Assembly: GCA_930367205.1 (NCBI GenBank)
Contig: OV884013.1
Span: 121,869,827-121,933,826 of the forward strand
DNA length: 64,000 nucleotides
DNA from: Acanthosoma haemorrhoidale
Lineage: Eukaryota; Arthropoda; Insecta; Hemiptera; Acanthosomatidae
Direction: 5' to 3'
The position numbers and the translations under genes were made by a program. The notes under the pieces are model-generated. The model made no database searches and was not told where the DNA came from. It was given only the letters and a program-made list of their open reading frames with translations. This document shows positions 39,701 through 54,700 of the stretch, piece by piece (position 1 is the first letter of the stretch; the number at the start of each line of letters is the position of its first letter).

Positions 39701-42700
39701 ATAAAAATATTTATATTTTCACGCCGTTATTTTGTTAGGTGTAAAAGAACTATATTTTTAGTCTGCAAAGGCTTTTTTTTTGTGATTGGTTGTCTTAACA
39801 TTTCTTATCGACAAAATTATTATAAACGATGTTTTAACCCGTGATTGTGTTTTTGGTTTAGACGCGGGTCTAGAATAGTATTGACCAAGTCGGGAATTTA
39901 GTATTGAGTAAGTGATAAATATATAAACAAATTAATAAGAAAATTTAACCAATTAATAAATTAAAGACTACATAGAATCTAAAATACAAACATCTAGCTA
40001 AGACTGCTATTAAATAAGCAACTCACTAATAATAAATTTATGTATAAATAAATCTTCACAAATTAGCATTTAATATGTGAAAACACACAGGGCCAAAACA
40101 CATTTCACAGAGTCTAAAAGTGAAAAAAAAAAAAACGAGTTACAATCCTTCAAGAAGACCACACATGAAGAATTTAAGACGTATATTTTTAACAGTTCAA
40201 ATTTTTCAAAATCGGGTCAAAATCACGTGGATTGATCTGTTTCTTGAGTTTGATGATTATTATTTGACTTATTAAGGTCGATTTGAACCAAAAACGCATT
40301 TCACAGAGTCTAAAAGTGACAAACTAACGAGTTACAATCCTTCAAGAAGACCACACATGAATAATTTAAGACGTATATTTTTAACAGTTCAAATTCTTCA
40401 ACATCGGGTCAAAATCACGTGGATTGATCTGTTTCTTGAGTTTGATGATTATTATTTGACTTATTAAGGTCGATTTGAACCAAAAACGCATTTCACAGAG
40501 TCTAAAAGTGACAAACTAACGAGTTACAATCCTTCAAGAAGACCACACATGAAGAATTTAAGACGTATATTTTTAACAGTTCAAATTCTTCAACATCGGG
40601 TCAAAATCACGTGGATTGATCTGTTTCTTGAGTTTGATGATTATTATTTGACTTATTAAGGTCGATTTGAACCAAAAACGCATTTCACAGAGTCTAAAAG
40701 TGACAAACTAACGAGTTACAATCCTTCAAGAAGACCACACATGAATAATTTAAGACGTATATTTTTAACAGTTCAAATTCTTCAACATCGGGTCAAAATC
40801 ACGTGGATTGATCTGTTTCTTGAGTTTGATGATTATTATTTGACTTATTAAGGTCGATTTGAACCAAAAACGCATTTCACAGAGTCTAAAAGTGACAAAC
40901 TAACGAGTTACAATCCTTCAAGAAGACCACACATGAATAATTTAAGACGTATATTTTTAACAGTTCAAATTCTTCAACATCGGGTCAAAATCACGTGGAT
41001 TGATCTGTTTCTTGAGTTTGATGATTATTATTTGACTTATTAAGGTCGATTTGAACCAAAAACGCATTTCACAGAGTCTAAAAGTGACAAACTAACGAGT
41101 TACAATCCTTCAAGAAGACCACACATGAATAATTTAAGACGTATATTTTTAACAGTTCAAATTCTTCAACATCGGGTCAAAATCACGTGGATTGATCTGT
41201 TTCTTGAGTTTGATGATTATTATTTGACTTATTAAGGTCGATTTGAACCAAAAACGCATTTCACAGAGTCTAAAAGTGACAAACTAACGAGTTACAATCC
41301 TTCAAGAAGACCACACATGAATAATTTAAGACGTATATTTTTAACAGTTCAAATTCTTCAACATCGGGTCAAAATCACGTGGATTGATCTGTTTCTTGAG
41401 TTTGATGATTATTATTTGACTTATTAAGGTCGATTTGAACCAAAAACGCATTTCACAGAGTCTAAAAGTGACAAACTAACGAGTTACAATCCTTCAAGAA
41501 GACCACACATGAATAATTTAAGACGTATATTTTTAACAGTTCAAATTCTTCAACATCGGGTCAAAATCACGTGGATTGATCTGTTTCTTGAGTTTGATGA
41601 TTATTATTTGACTTATTAAGGTCGATTTGAACCAAAAACGCATTTCACAGAGTCTAAAAGTGACAAACTAACGAGTTACAATCCTTCAAGAAGACCACAC
41701 ATGAAGAATTTAAGACGTATATTTTTAACAGTTCAAATTCTTCAACATCGGGTCAAAATCACGTGGATTGATCTGTTTCTTGAGTTTGATGATTATTATT
41801 TGACTTATTAAGGTCGATTTGAACCAAAAACGCATTTCACAGAGTCTAAAAGTGACAAACTAACGAGTTACAATCCTTCAAGAAGACCACACATGAAGAA
41901 TTTAAGACGTATATTTTTAACAGTTCAAATTCTTCAACATCGGGTCAAAATCACGTGGATTGATCTGTTTCTTGAGTTTGATGATTATTATTTGACTTAT
42001 TAAGGTCGATTTGAACCAAAAACGCATTTCACAGAGTCTAAAAGTGACAAACTAACGAGTTACAATCCTTCAAGAAGACCACACATGAAGAATTTAAGAC
42101 GTATATTTTTAACAGTTCAAATTCTTCAACATCGGGTCAAAATCACGTGGATTGATCTGTTTCTTGAGTTTGATGATTATTATTTGACTTATTAAGGTCG
42201 ATTTGAACCAAAAACGCATTTCACAGAGTCTAAAAGTGACAAACTAACGAGTTACAATCCTTCAAGAAGACCACACATGAATAATTTAAGACGTATATTT
42301 TTAACAGTTCAAATTCTTCAACATCGGGTCAAAATCACGTGGATTGATCTGTTTCTTGAGTTTGATGATTATTATTTGACTTATTAAGGTCGATTTGAAC
42401 CAAAAACGCATTTCACAGAGTCTAAAAGTGACAAACTAACGAGTTACAATCCTTCAAGAAGACCACACATGAAGAATTTAAGACGTATATTTTTAACAGT
42501 TCAAATTCTTCAACATCGGGTCAAAATCACGTGGATTGATCTGTTTCTTGAGTTTGATGATTATTATTTGACTTATTAAGGTCGATTTGAACCAAAAACG
42601 CATTTCACAGAGTCTAAAAGTGACAAACTAACGAGTTACAATCCTTCAAGAAGACCACACATGAAGAATTTAAGACGCATATTTTTAACAGTTCAAATTC

Positions 42701-45700
42701 TTCAACATCGGGTCAAAATCACGTGGATTGATCTGTTTCTTGAGTTTGATGATTATTATTTGACTTATTAAGGTCGATTTGAACCAAAAACGCATTTCAC
42801 AGAGTCTAAAAGTGACAAACTAACGAGTTACAATCCTTCAAGAAGACCACACATGAATAATTTAAGACGTATATTTTTAACAGTTCAAATTCTTCAACAT
42901 CGGGTCAAAATCACGTGGATTGATCTGTTTCTTGAGTTTGATGATTATTATTTGACTTATTAAGGTCGATTTGAACCAAAAACGCATTTCACAGAGTCTA
43001 AAAGTGACAAACTAACGAGTTACAATCCTTCAAGAAGACCACACATGAAGAATTTAAGACGTATATTTTTAACAGTTCAAATTCTTCAACATCGGGTCAA
43101 AATCACGTGGATTGATCTGTTTCTTGAGTTTGATGATTATTATTTGACTTATTAAGGTCGATTTGAACCAAAAACGCATTTCACAGAGTCTAAAAGTGAC
43201 AAACTAACGAGTTACAATCCTTCAAGAAGACCACACATGAAGAATTTAAGACGTATATTTTTAACAGTTCAAATTCTTCAACATCGGGTCAAAATCACGT
43301 GGATTGATCTGTTTCTTGAGTTTGATGATTATTATTTGACTTATTAAGGTCGATTTGAACCAAAAACGCATTTCACAGAGTCTAAAAGTGACAAACTAAC
43401 GAGTTACAATCCTTCAAGAAGACCACACATGAATAATTTAAGACGTATATTTTTAACAGTTCAAATTCTTCAACATCGGGTCAAAATCACGTGGATTGAT
43501 CTGTTTCTTGAGTTTGATGATTATTATTTGACTTATTAAGGTCGATTTGAACCAAAAACGCATTTCACAGAGTCTAAAAGTGACAAACTAACGAGTTACA
43601 ATCCTTCAAGAAGACCACACATGAAGAATTTAAGACGTATATTTTTAACAGTTCAAATTCTTCAACATCGGGTCAAAATCACGTGGATTGATCTGTTTCT
43701 TGAGTTTGATGATTATTATTTGACTTATTAAGGTCGATTTGAACCAAAAACGCATTTCACAGAGTCTAAAAGTGACAAACTAACGAGTTACAATCCTTCA
43801 AGAAGACCACACATGAAGAATTTAAGACGTATATTTTTAACAGTTCAAATTCTTCAACATCGGGTCAAAATCACGTGGATTGATCTGTTTCTTGAGTTTG
43901 ATGATTATTATTTGACTTATTAAGGTCGATTTGAACCAAAAACGCATTTCACAGAGTCTAAAAGTGACAAACTAACGAGTTACAATCCTTCAAGAAGACC
44001 ACACATGAAGAATTTAAGACGTATATTTTTAACAGTTCAAATTCTTCAACATCGGGTCAAAATCACGTGGATTGATCTGTTTCTTGAGTTTGATGATTAT
44101 TATTTGACTTATTAAGGTCGATTTGAACCAAAAACGCATTTCACAGAGTCTAAAAGTGACAAACTAACGAGTTACAATCCTTCAAGAAGACCACACATGA
44201 AGAATTTAAGACGTATATTTTTAACAGTTCAAATTCTTCAACATCGGGTCAAAATCACGTGGATTGATCTGTTTCTTGAGTTTGATGATTATTATTTGAC
44301 TTATTAAGGTCGATTTGAACCAAAAACGCATTTCACAGAGTCTAAAAGTGACAAACTAACGAGTTACAATCCTTCAAGAAGACCACACATGAATAATTTA
44401 AGACGTATATTTTTAACAGTTCAAATTCTTCAACATCGGGTCAAAATCACGTGGATTGATCTGTTTCTTGAGTTTGATGATTATTATTTGACTTATTAAG
44501 GTCGATTTGAACCAAAAACGCATTTCACAGAGTCTAAAAGTGACAAACTAACGAGTTACAATCCTTCAAGAAGACCACACATGAAGAATTTAAGACGTAT
44601 ATTTTTAACAGTTCAAATTCTTCAACATCGGGTCAAAATCACGTGGATTGATCTGTTTCTTGAGTTTGATGATTATTATTTGACTTATTAAGGTCGATTT
44701 GAACCAAAAACGCATTTCACAGAGTCTAAAAGTGACAAACTAACGAGTTACAATCCTTCAAGAAGACCACACATGAAGAATTTAAGACGTATATTTTTAA
44801 CAGTTCAAATTCTTCAACATCGGGTCAAAATCACGTGGATTGATCTGTTTCTTGAGTTTGATGATTATTATTTGACTTATTAAGGTCGATTTGAACCAAA
44901 AACGCATTTCACAGAGTCTAAAAGTGACAAACTAACGAGTTACAATCCTTCAAGAAGACCACACATGAAGAATTTAAGACGTATATTTTTAACAGTTCAA
45001 ATTCTTCAACATCGGGTCAAAATCACGTGGATTGATCTGTTTCTTGAGTTTGATGATTATTATTTGACTTATTAAGGTCGATTTGAACCAAAAACGCATT
45101 TCACAGAGTCTAAAAGTGACAAACTAACGAGTTACAATCCTTCAAGAAGACCACACATGAAGAATTTAAGACGTATATTTTTAACAGTTCAAATTCTTCA
45201 ACATCGGGTCAAAATCACGTGGATTGATCTGTTTCTTGAGTTTGATGATTATTATTTGACTTATTAAGGTCGATTTGAACCAAAAACGCATTTCACAGAG
45301 TCTAAAAGTGACAAACTAACGAGTTACAATCCTTCAAGAAGACCACACATGAAGAATTTAAGACGTATATTTTTAACAGTTCAAATTCTTCAACATCGGG
45401 TCAAAATCACGTGGATTGATCTGTTTCTTGAGTTTGATGATTATTATTTGACTTATTAAGGTCGATTTGAACCAAAAACGCATTTCACAGAGTCTAAAAG
45501 TGACAAACTAACGAGTTACAATCCTTCAAGAAGACCACACATGAAGAATTTAAGACGTATATTTTTAACAGTTCAAATTCTTCAACATCGGGTCAAAATC
45601 ACGTGGATTGATCTGTTTCTTGAGTTTGATGATTATTATTTGACTTATTAAGGTCGATTTGAACCAAAAACGCATTTCACAGAGTCTAAAAGTGACAAAC

Positions 45701-48700
45701 TAACGAGTTACAATCCTTCAAGAAGACCACACATGAAGAATTTAAGACGTATATTTTTAACAGTTCAAATTCTTCAACATCGGGTCAAAATCACGTGGAT
45801 TGATCTGTTTCTTGAGTTTGATGATTATTATTTGACTTATTAAGGTCGATTTGAACCAAAAACGCATTTCACAGAGTCTAAAAGTGACAAACTAACGAGT
45901 TACAATCCTTCAAGAAGACCACACATGAAGAATTTAAGACGTATATTTTTAACAGTTCAAATTCTTCAACATCGGGTCAAAATCACGTGGATTGATCTGT
46001 TTCTTGAGTTTGATGATTATTATTTGACTTATTAAGGTCGATTTGAACCAAAAACGCATTTCACAGAGTCTAAAAGTGACAAACTAACGAGTTACAATCC
46101 TTCAAGAAGACCACACATGAAGAATTTAAGACGTATATTTTTAACAGTTCAAATTCTTCAACATCGGGTCAAAATCACGTGGATTGATCTGTTTCTTGAG
46201 TTTGATGATTATTATTTGACTTATTAAGGTCGATTTGAACCAAAAACGCATTTCACAGAGTCTAAAAGTGACAAACTAACGAGTTACAATCCTTCAAGAA
46301 GACCACACATGAAGAATTTAAGACGTATATTTTTAACAGTTCAAATTCTTCAACATCGGGTCAAAATCACGTGGATTGATCTGTTTCTTGAGTTTGATGA
46401 TTATTATTTGACTTATTAAGGTCGATTTGAACCAAAAACGCATTTCACAGAGTCTAAAAGTGACAAACTAACGAGTTACAATCCTTCAAGAAGACCACAC
46501 ATGAATAATTTAAGACGTATATTTTTAACAGTTCAAATTCTTCAACATCGGGTCAAAATCACGTGGATTGATCTGTTTCTTGAGTTTGATGATTATTATT
46601 TGACTTATTAAGGTCGATTTGAACCAAAAACGCATTTCACAGAGTCTAAAAGTGACAAACTAACGAGTTACAATCCTTCAAGAAGACCACACATGAAGAA
46701 TTTAAGACGTATATTTTTAACAGTTCAAATTCTTCAACATCGGGTCAAAATCACGTGGATTGATCTGTTTCTTGAGTTTGATGATTATTATTTGACTTAT
46801 TAAGGTCGATTTGAACCAAAAACGCATTTCACAGAGTCTAAAAGTGACAAACTAACGAGTTACAATCCTTCAAGAAGACCACACATGAAGAATTTAAGAC
46901 GTATATTTTTAACAGTTCAAATTCTTCAACATCGGGTCAAAATCACGTGGATTGATCTGTTTCTTGAGTTTGATGATTATTATTTGACTTATTAAGGTCG
47001 ATTTGAACCAAAAACGCATTTCACAGAGTCTAAAAGTGACAAACTAACGAGTTACAATCCTTCAAGAAGACCACACATGAAGAATTTAAGACGTATATTT
47101 TTAACAGTTCAAATTCTTCAACATCGGGTCAAAATCACGTGGATTGATCTGTTTCTTGAGTTTGATGATTATTATTTGACTTATTAAGGTCGATTTGAAC
47201 CAAAAACGCATTTCACAGAGTCTAAAAGTGACAAACTAACGAGTTACAATCCTTCAAGAAGACCACACATGAAGAATTTAAGACGTATATTTTTAACAGT
47301 TCAAATTCTTCAACATCGGGTCAAAATCACGTGGATTGATCTGTTTCTTGAGTTTGATGATTATTATTTGACTTATTAAGGTCGATTTGAACCAAAAACG
47401 CATTTCACAGAGTCTAAAAGTGACAAACTAACGAGTTACAATCCTTCAAGAAGACCACACATGAATAATTTAAGACGTATATTTTTAACAGTTCAAATTC
47501 TTCAACATCGGGTCAAAATCACGTGGATTGATCTGTTTCTTGAGTTTGATGATTATTATTTGACTTATTAAGGTCGATTTGAACCAAAAACGCATTTCAC
47601 AGAGTCTAAAAGTGACAAACTAACGAGTTACAATCCTTCAAGAAGACCACACATGAAGAATTTAAGACGTATATTTTTAACAGTTCAAATTCTTCAACAT
47701 CGGGTCAAAATCACGTGGATTGATCTGTTTCTTGAGTTTGATGATTATTATTTGACTTATTAAGGTCGATTTGAACCAAAAACGCATTTCACAGAGTCTA
47801 AAAGTGACAAACTAACGAGTTACAATCCTTCAAGAAGACCACACATGAAGAATTTAAGACGTATATTTTTAACAGTTCAAATTCTTCAACATCGGGTCAA
47901 AATCACGTGGATTGATCTGTTTCTTGAGTTTGATGATTATTATTTGACTTATTAAGGTCGATTTGAACCAAAAACGCATTTCACAGAGTCTAAAAGTGAC
48001 AAACTAACGAGTTACAATCCTTCAAGAAGACCACACATGAAGAATTTAAGACGTATATTTTTAACAGTTCAAATTCTTCAACATCGGGTCAAAATCACGT
48101 GGATTGATCTGTTTCTTGAGTTTGATGATTATTATTTGACTTATTAAGGTCGATTTGAACCAAAAACGCATTTCACAGAGTCTAAAAGTGACAAACTAAC
48201 GAGTTACAATCCTTCAAGAAGACCACACATGAATAATTTAAGACGTATATTTTTAACAGTTCAAATTCTTCAACATCGGGTCAAAATCACGTGGATTGAT
48301 CTGTTTCTTGAGTTTGATGATTATTATTTGACTTATTAAGGTCGATTTGAACCAAAAACGCATTTCACAGAGTCTAAAAGTGACAAACTAACGAGTTACA
48401 ATCCTTCAAGAAGACCACACATGAAGAATTTAAGACGTATATTTTTAACAGTTCAAATTCTTCAACATCGGGTCAAAATCACGTGGATTGATCTGTTTCT
48501 TGAGTTTGATGATTATTATTTGACTTATTAAGGTCGATTTGAACCAAAAACGCATTTCACAGAGTCTAAAAGTGACAAACTAACGAGTTACAATCCTTCA
48601 AGAAGACCACACATGAATAATTTAAGACGTATATTTTTAACAGTTCAAATTCTTCAACATCGGGTCAAAATCACGTGGATTGATCTGTTTCTTGAGTTTG

Positions 48701-51700
48701 ATGATTATTATTTGACTTATTAAGGTCGATTTGAACCAAAAACGCATTTCACAGAGTCTAAAAGTGACAAACTAACGAGTTACAATCCTTCAAGAAGACC
48801 ACACATGAATAATTTAAGACGTATATTTTTAACAGTTCAAATTCTTCAACATCGGGTCAAAATCACGTGGATTGATCTGTTTCTTGAGTTTGATGATTAT
48901 TATTTGACTTATTAAGGTCGATTTGAACCAAAAACGCATTTCACAGAGTCTAAAAGTGACAAACTAACGAGTTACAATCCTTCAAGAAGACCACACATGA
49001 AGAATTTAAGACGTATATTTTTAACAGTTCAAATTCTTCAACATCGGGTCAAAATCACGTGGATTGATCTGTTTCTTGAGTTTGATGATTATTATTTGAC
49101 TTATTAAGGTCGATTTGAACCAAAAACGCATTTCACAGAGTCTAAAAGTGACAAACTAACGAGTTACAATCCTTCAAGAAGACCACACATGAATAATTTA
49201 AGACGTATATTTTTAACAGTTCAAATTCTTCAACATCGGGTCAAAATCACGTGGATTGATCTGTTTCTTGAGTTTGATGATTATTATTTGACTTATTAAG
49301 GTCGATTTGAACCAAAAACGCATTTCACAGAGTCTAAAAGTGACAAACTAACGAGTTACAATCCTTCAAGAAGACCACACATGAAGAATTTAAGACGTAT
49401 ATTTTTAACAGTTCAAATTCTTCAACATCGGGTCAAAATCACGTGGATTGATCTGTTTCTTGAGTTTGATGATTATTATTTGACTTATTAAGGTCGATTT
49501 GAACCAAAAACGCATTTCACAGAGTCTAAAAGTGACAAACTAACGAGTTACAATCCTTCAAGAAGACCACACATGAAGAATTTAAGACGTATATTTTTAA
49601 CAGTTCAAATTCTTCAACATCGGGTCAAAATCACGTGGATTGATCTGTTTCTTGAGTTTGATGATTATTATTTGACTTATTAAGGTCGATTTGAACCGAA
49701 AATGCATTTCACAGAGTCTAAAATTGATAATGAAAATAGAATTTTTAGGGAATTAACGTGTGACCTCAAATACGAACTTACCTGTACCTAAAGATTTACA
49801 CTGCAAAATGTAATGAATTTCTTAAATGCGAACTGGTGACATGAACTATATTGCTGTAGTGCATTGTAAGTCGTTTCTTCAAGCTAAAAACGAACTCACT
49901 AGATTCCTGTAATGACTTTCTCATGGTGCGGATATAATCTCGAAGGAATCTAACCTAAATATCTACCAGCCATTGAGAAGCTTTCCTGCAGTACGGACAA
50001 TTCACTCAGTCACGGGCATTCATTGCAGCCAAAATCATTTCATGGATATTATTTATCGCTTTTGAGTTATTTAAGTAAGAAATGTTTAGCATAGAGCTCT
50101 TAAGTTTTACCGACAGGACTTCATGTGGATATCTTACCGGAAAAATCAAAGCCCATAAAGCTTCGGTCTTGAAAGTTTTGAAAAAAACCAAAACACGATT
50201 GTTCAGAATGGATCAATTTGTTTAGATGAAAGAAAAATTGAATAGAGTCCAATACTACAACTATTTCCACAATACTGTTTCGATTTTATGGATCGAATTC
50301 GATAACTCCTTATTTAAATATAAAATCCATTATAAAGGGTGTTCCAGAATTAACGCAAGATTTTATTTAAATAGAAAACACAGTTTTTAGTATTTTTGTT
50401 GTTATTTTTTTAATGAATTATAAAGTAAATAAGATAGGGTTATTTATGGAATAACACATCGGGCAAATGGCCTCCACGACTTTGCTGGCACATACGCACT
50501 CTTTTGCCGAAATTTTCCATGACCATTTGGCATAAATGTGGTTGGATTTCGTTGATGCAGCGTTGAATTTCCTCTTTTAATGCACGGGTGGATGTGGGGT
50601 TGTTGACATACACCTTTGACTTCAAATAACCCCATAAAAAGAAATCTAAAGGTGTTAAATCACACGATCTAGGGGGCCAATTCTGATCACCGAAACGAGA
50701 GAGTACACCACCTGGAAATGTCTCATGCAGTATTTCAATTGTTTCATGGGCTGTATATCATGTGGCACCATCTTGCTGTAACCACATATCGGCCACATCA
50801 ATAGCATCCAATTTCGGCACAAAGAACTGTGTTATGGATTTTCAACAACACTCTCACGAACAGCTTCGATATTGACATTTGAACGGCTTGTTTTTGGACG
50901 ACCAGTGTGCTTAGTATCTCCAACTGATCCAGTCTCCCTAAATGTTTCAATTAATCTCTTCACAGTTGATGAAGTCAAAACACTATCCCGACCATATTTT
51001 GTATGAAATTTTTGAGGTGCGGCCGCCAAACTTTCATTATTTCTGAGATAATGTTCAACAATAAAGGCACGTTGTTCTATCGAGTAACGCTCCATTTTTA
51101 CTAACCCTAAACTGTCAGCTGTCAATTTTTTTTTTTTTTAAGGGTTTTCAGCACTTTACTGCACAAATGGCGGCAAATTCAAATCTTGCGTTAATTCTGG
51201 GACACCCTTTTAGGTCCCTCACACGAGTAAAAAATATCCAACCAATATGAATTTTTTTACCTTCAGTTCAACAACTCCAGAGTTAAGCTGTATATTTTTT
51301 TCTTCTCTGCGGATTTTAAGCAATCTCAAGTCACGGCTAAGAAAAGATTCAAAGTTCTCAAAAACAATAGGTATTTTAGTACCATGATCGTTGTCAGAGT
51401 CAAATGACAAAAAACGATGTAATAATTTTTGATATAAGGATAATAGCAAAAATAGCACCGATCCATGGATCCACTAGTAGAAGGACTATTGCACAAGACA
51501 CGATATAGAACCCTCCATCAGCAATCTGTGAGTAAAGCGAAAGTACATTAAACGGGGGGGGGGTGACTGGGTCGTCGCAAAGGGTGATAAGGGTTATCTC
51601 AATGTGAAAGCCGAGTGTTTTTTTTTTATTTATAGGTTGGCAGGCCTGTACATAATGGAGTGGCCTCATTGAAGATACACTGAAATGGATTATTAAATCA

Positions 51701-54700
51701 CATAGTAGCATTGCTTTTCGGATTCGGTTCATGGGTTCCTTCACCGTTAAAAGAACTTGACCTAGCGGCAGTTTTACGATCCTCCGTGTCAGTTAACAGC
51801 CTCGTTTGGCAGCCCCCCCCCCTCGGCCAAGTCTTCGGAGCGGGTGAATGTCTTGTGATAGCAGTTTCGTTTTAGTGAATAATTCATCAGCGGATCGTGC
51901 CATAGACTTAAATGACACGAGTCCAATTTCCGGTCCACGATTGGACAACAGTTCAGGAAAATACATACAGAATATCCAAGAAATTAGTAGGTTCGGTGTT
52001 GAGTATTTTTAATTCTTTGTATCATCTGAATATATTTTTAATTTTATGTATATATTATTATGTTTTTTATCTATATTATTTATATTTAAATTAATCTGAA
52101 GTTTTAAAGGTTCTGTTAATATAAAAAAGAATCCTGGCCAAAGGAAATTGTTTAATTATAAAACTATGCATTATGCATATATATATATATACAAGCACGT
52201 CTGTGGCAATAACAATGGTTTATTATCTAAATTTTTATTTTACCTTAATATTACTCGCGACTGGCCAGATTTACTAAATTGTGCGTCCTTTTCTGTTTGT
52301 TTCGTCTGGTTTCTTTGTTCTTCCGCGAATTCTTCCTTTGTTTGTAGTTGTGCCACGCGATCAGTACACGTCCACTGCTATCATCTCAATCCTTTTTCTT
52401 TTATAAAAACTCTTCTTCCATATGTTTGTCTCAAGAGATGATCCAAAAAGAGCAAGACTCACCTTGTCTCCTGCGATGATCAAAACGGCAGCAAATAATG
52501 TTCATACATTCATAACCATGATCCAGGGTCGTTTACCACCCTTTTATGCCCGCTAATTTCAAATCAAAAGCAACATCATAGAGTTCACAACATCAAATAT
52601 CACAATATTTTATTAAAATGGTTATATGCGATCAATACAGTTGTACTCTAAGCAGTGCTTAGAACTTCAGGATATACTCTCATGTTACTTTTTCAGGAGA
52701 AAAAGGCTCATTAACCAAAACCACTTACTTAGTCATTTTAGCAATCACAACATAATATAAATAAAGTGTCACTTGATTTGGGTCTCGAGGCCAGAGCATT
52801 AGCATAAGATCATGGAGGCGGGAATGGAAGTTCTGGTAGCAGGGGGTTCTTGAAGGAATGGGATGTTGAGATCAACAGCTTATAGGGTACAGTTTTTGAC
52901 ACAGAAGGGACCATTGGTCACCTTGCCGTGTATATTTTATAACAAAAATTTGTAATGTAATTTTATTTGTAAAAGTAACAATACAATTACACAATATGGC
53001 CAACTTAATTGAAGATCATATCGTATATGCCTGTCAGGCACAGTATACTGACCGAGGTTTAAATGAGTGTGATAAATGATCTCATTGATTGTTGAACTCA
53101 AGGTAAGTAATTAAGAGGCGAGTGATTGTGTTACAGGGATAGAGGGTTTAAAATGAAGGAGATCGAATAAGTGCGGTGGGTTTTCAGTTGATTTGATGAA
53201 GTAAATGGAATGAACCAAGGAAATGTTGGCGAGGAGCAAAGTAACCAGCCCAACTCGGAGAAAAGGTGCAAAACCCGAGAATCTCTGGTGACTGTGAGTA
53301 CAAATCTAAGAAACAGTTCATCATGGCTGTTAGTCGACCCTCAAGATCCTGAAATATCCCACAGATAAAGTCAAAGTTGGGAACAATTAAAGAGGATAAC
53401 TATTCATTTTATAGAGTGTAATATTAGTGGCACTGCATCAGTCAATAAATTATTCCGGCTGGTTATTTGGATTAAATTTGCTTATCAAGGTCGACTTGGA
53501 AAAAATGGAGCAAATTCTTAAATAGTATTTTACTGTAAAAAATCTATAGAAATCTCTTCTTTGATCCACCATTTTTACAAAATTAACCAAATCATTCTTT
53601 CATCTCTCATTTAAAAAAAAAAAAATGAAATAAAACAAGTAATTAAGAATTTTTTTTGTCCTTCAAACAAAATATTGATTTTGATCATAAATGTCACATT
53701 TATTTTAAGAGAGAGACAGAAACCATCACCTATTTATCAGAAGGTATCAGTTTTTTTTTCTATTTATTTGTATAAATATGATACAAAATTATTTATTTAA
53801 TTTTGGAATAGCACTACTATAAAAATTATCGTTCTACATATTAAGCTTAGTTATTCATAATTACAATTTGTATTAACATTTTTTTAAATATTATATTAGA
53901 TGAAGATTTATTTTCATTTTATGATGTTCCCCCCCATTAAATCCTTAGACTCTTCAACTATAATAATGAATAAAATTAATAGAAACATAGAAATACATTT
54001 AAACTCACTTTGTTAGGGCAAAAGGATACACCGCCTACTACCAACAGACCCTCCTATCGTAGCCTACGACCAAGACCTTGCGATCAACTCCACTCTTCGA
54101 TATGACATCCTTTCTGGAAACGAGAGGGAACTTTTCTACCTGGACCCTCATAATGGGAGTCTCTTCTTGGAGAAGGAAGTTGACTTGGAGAGCCTGCCTG
54201 ATTCTATATTTGTTCTTCAGGTTAGTAAATTATAATTATGAACTATCAACCCATAATTTCATCAAAAAATATTTTAAATTAATAGACAAAATTAAATGCT
54301 TCAATATTCATTTTTATAATAAATTGTAATTAACAAAAACAAAGGGATGAAAATAAGATATTACTCTTTTTCTATGAAAGTACCGCTTAATACAATTATG
54401 GCCCAGTTTCTTGTCATTGTCCATAGACAAATCTCATTAATTTATTAGCATGGCCTGTTTTCATGGGAAAAAAATTGTCATCACTTGCAGATAGAAGCTT
54501 CTCAGCTGGACAATCCTCTGAGGCGAGGCATGGCTAGGCTAGAAGTTGAGATTCTCGACATCAATGACAATCAGCCACAGTTCGAAGTAGGCAGCTATAA
54601 CATAAGTATCGTAGAGAACCTTCCAAATGGATTCAGTGTTCTCCAGGTCATAGCAACGGACATGGATCAGGTTCGTACATTCCTTCTTAACAAAAAACAA

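Noticed and set aside
40101..49723. Regular array as a CRISPR locus
   Set aside because: Units are 192 bp with no short-repeat/spacer alternation; it is a eukaryotic satellite.
51400..51744. 114-codon minus-strand hydrophobic frame as a membrane protein
   Set aside because: It crosses a G run and the hydrophobicity follows from AT-rich sequence; no family character.
22744..54016. Hidden cadherin exons within the large intron
   Set aside because: Exons 3 and 4 join in phase inside one EC repeat and I found no further EC motif in this interval; tiny cassette exons cannot be excluded.
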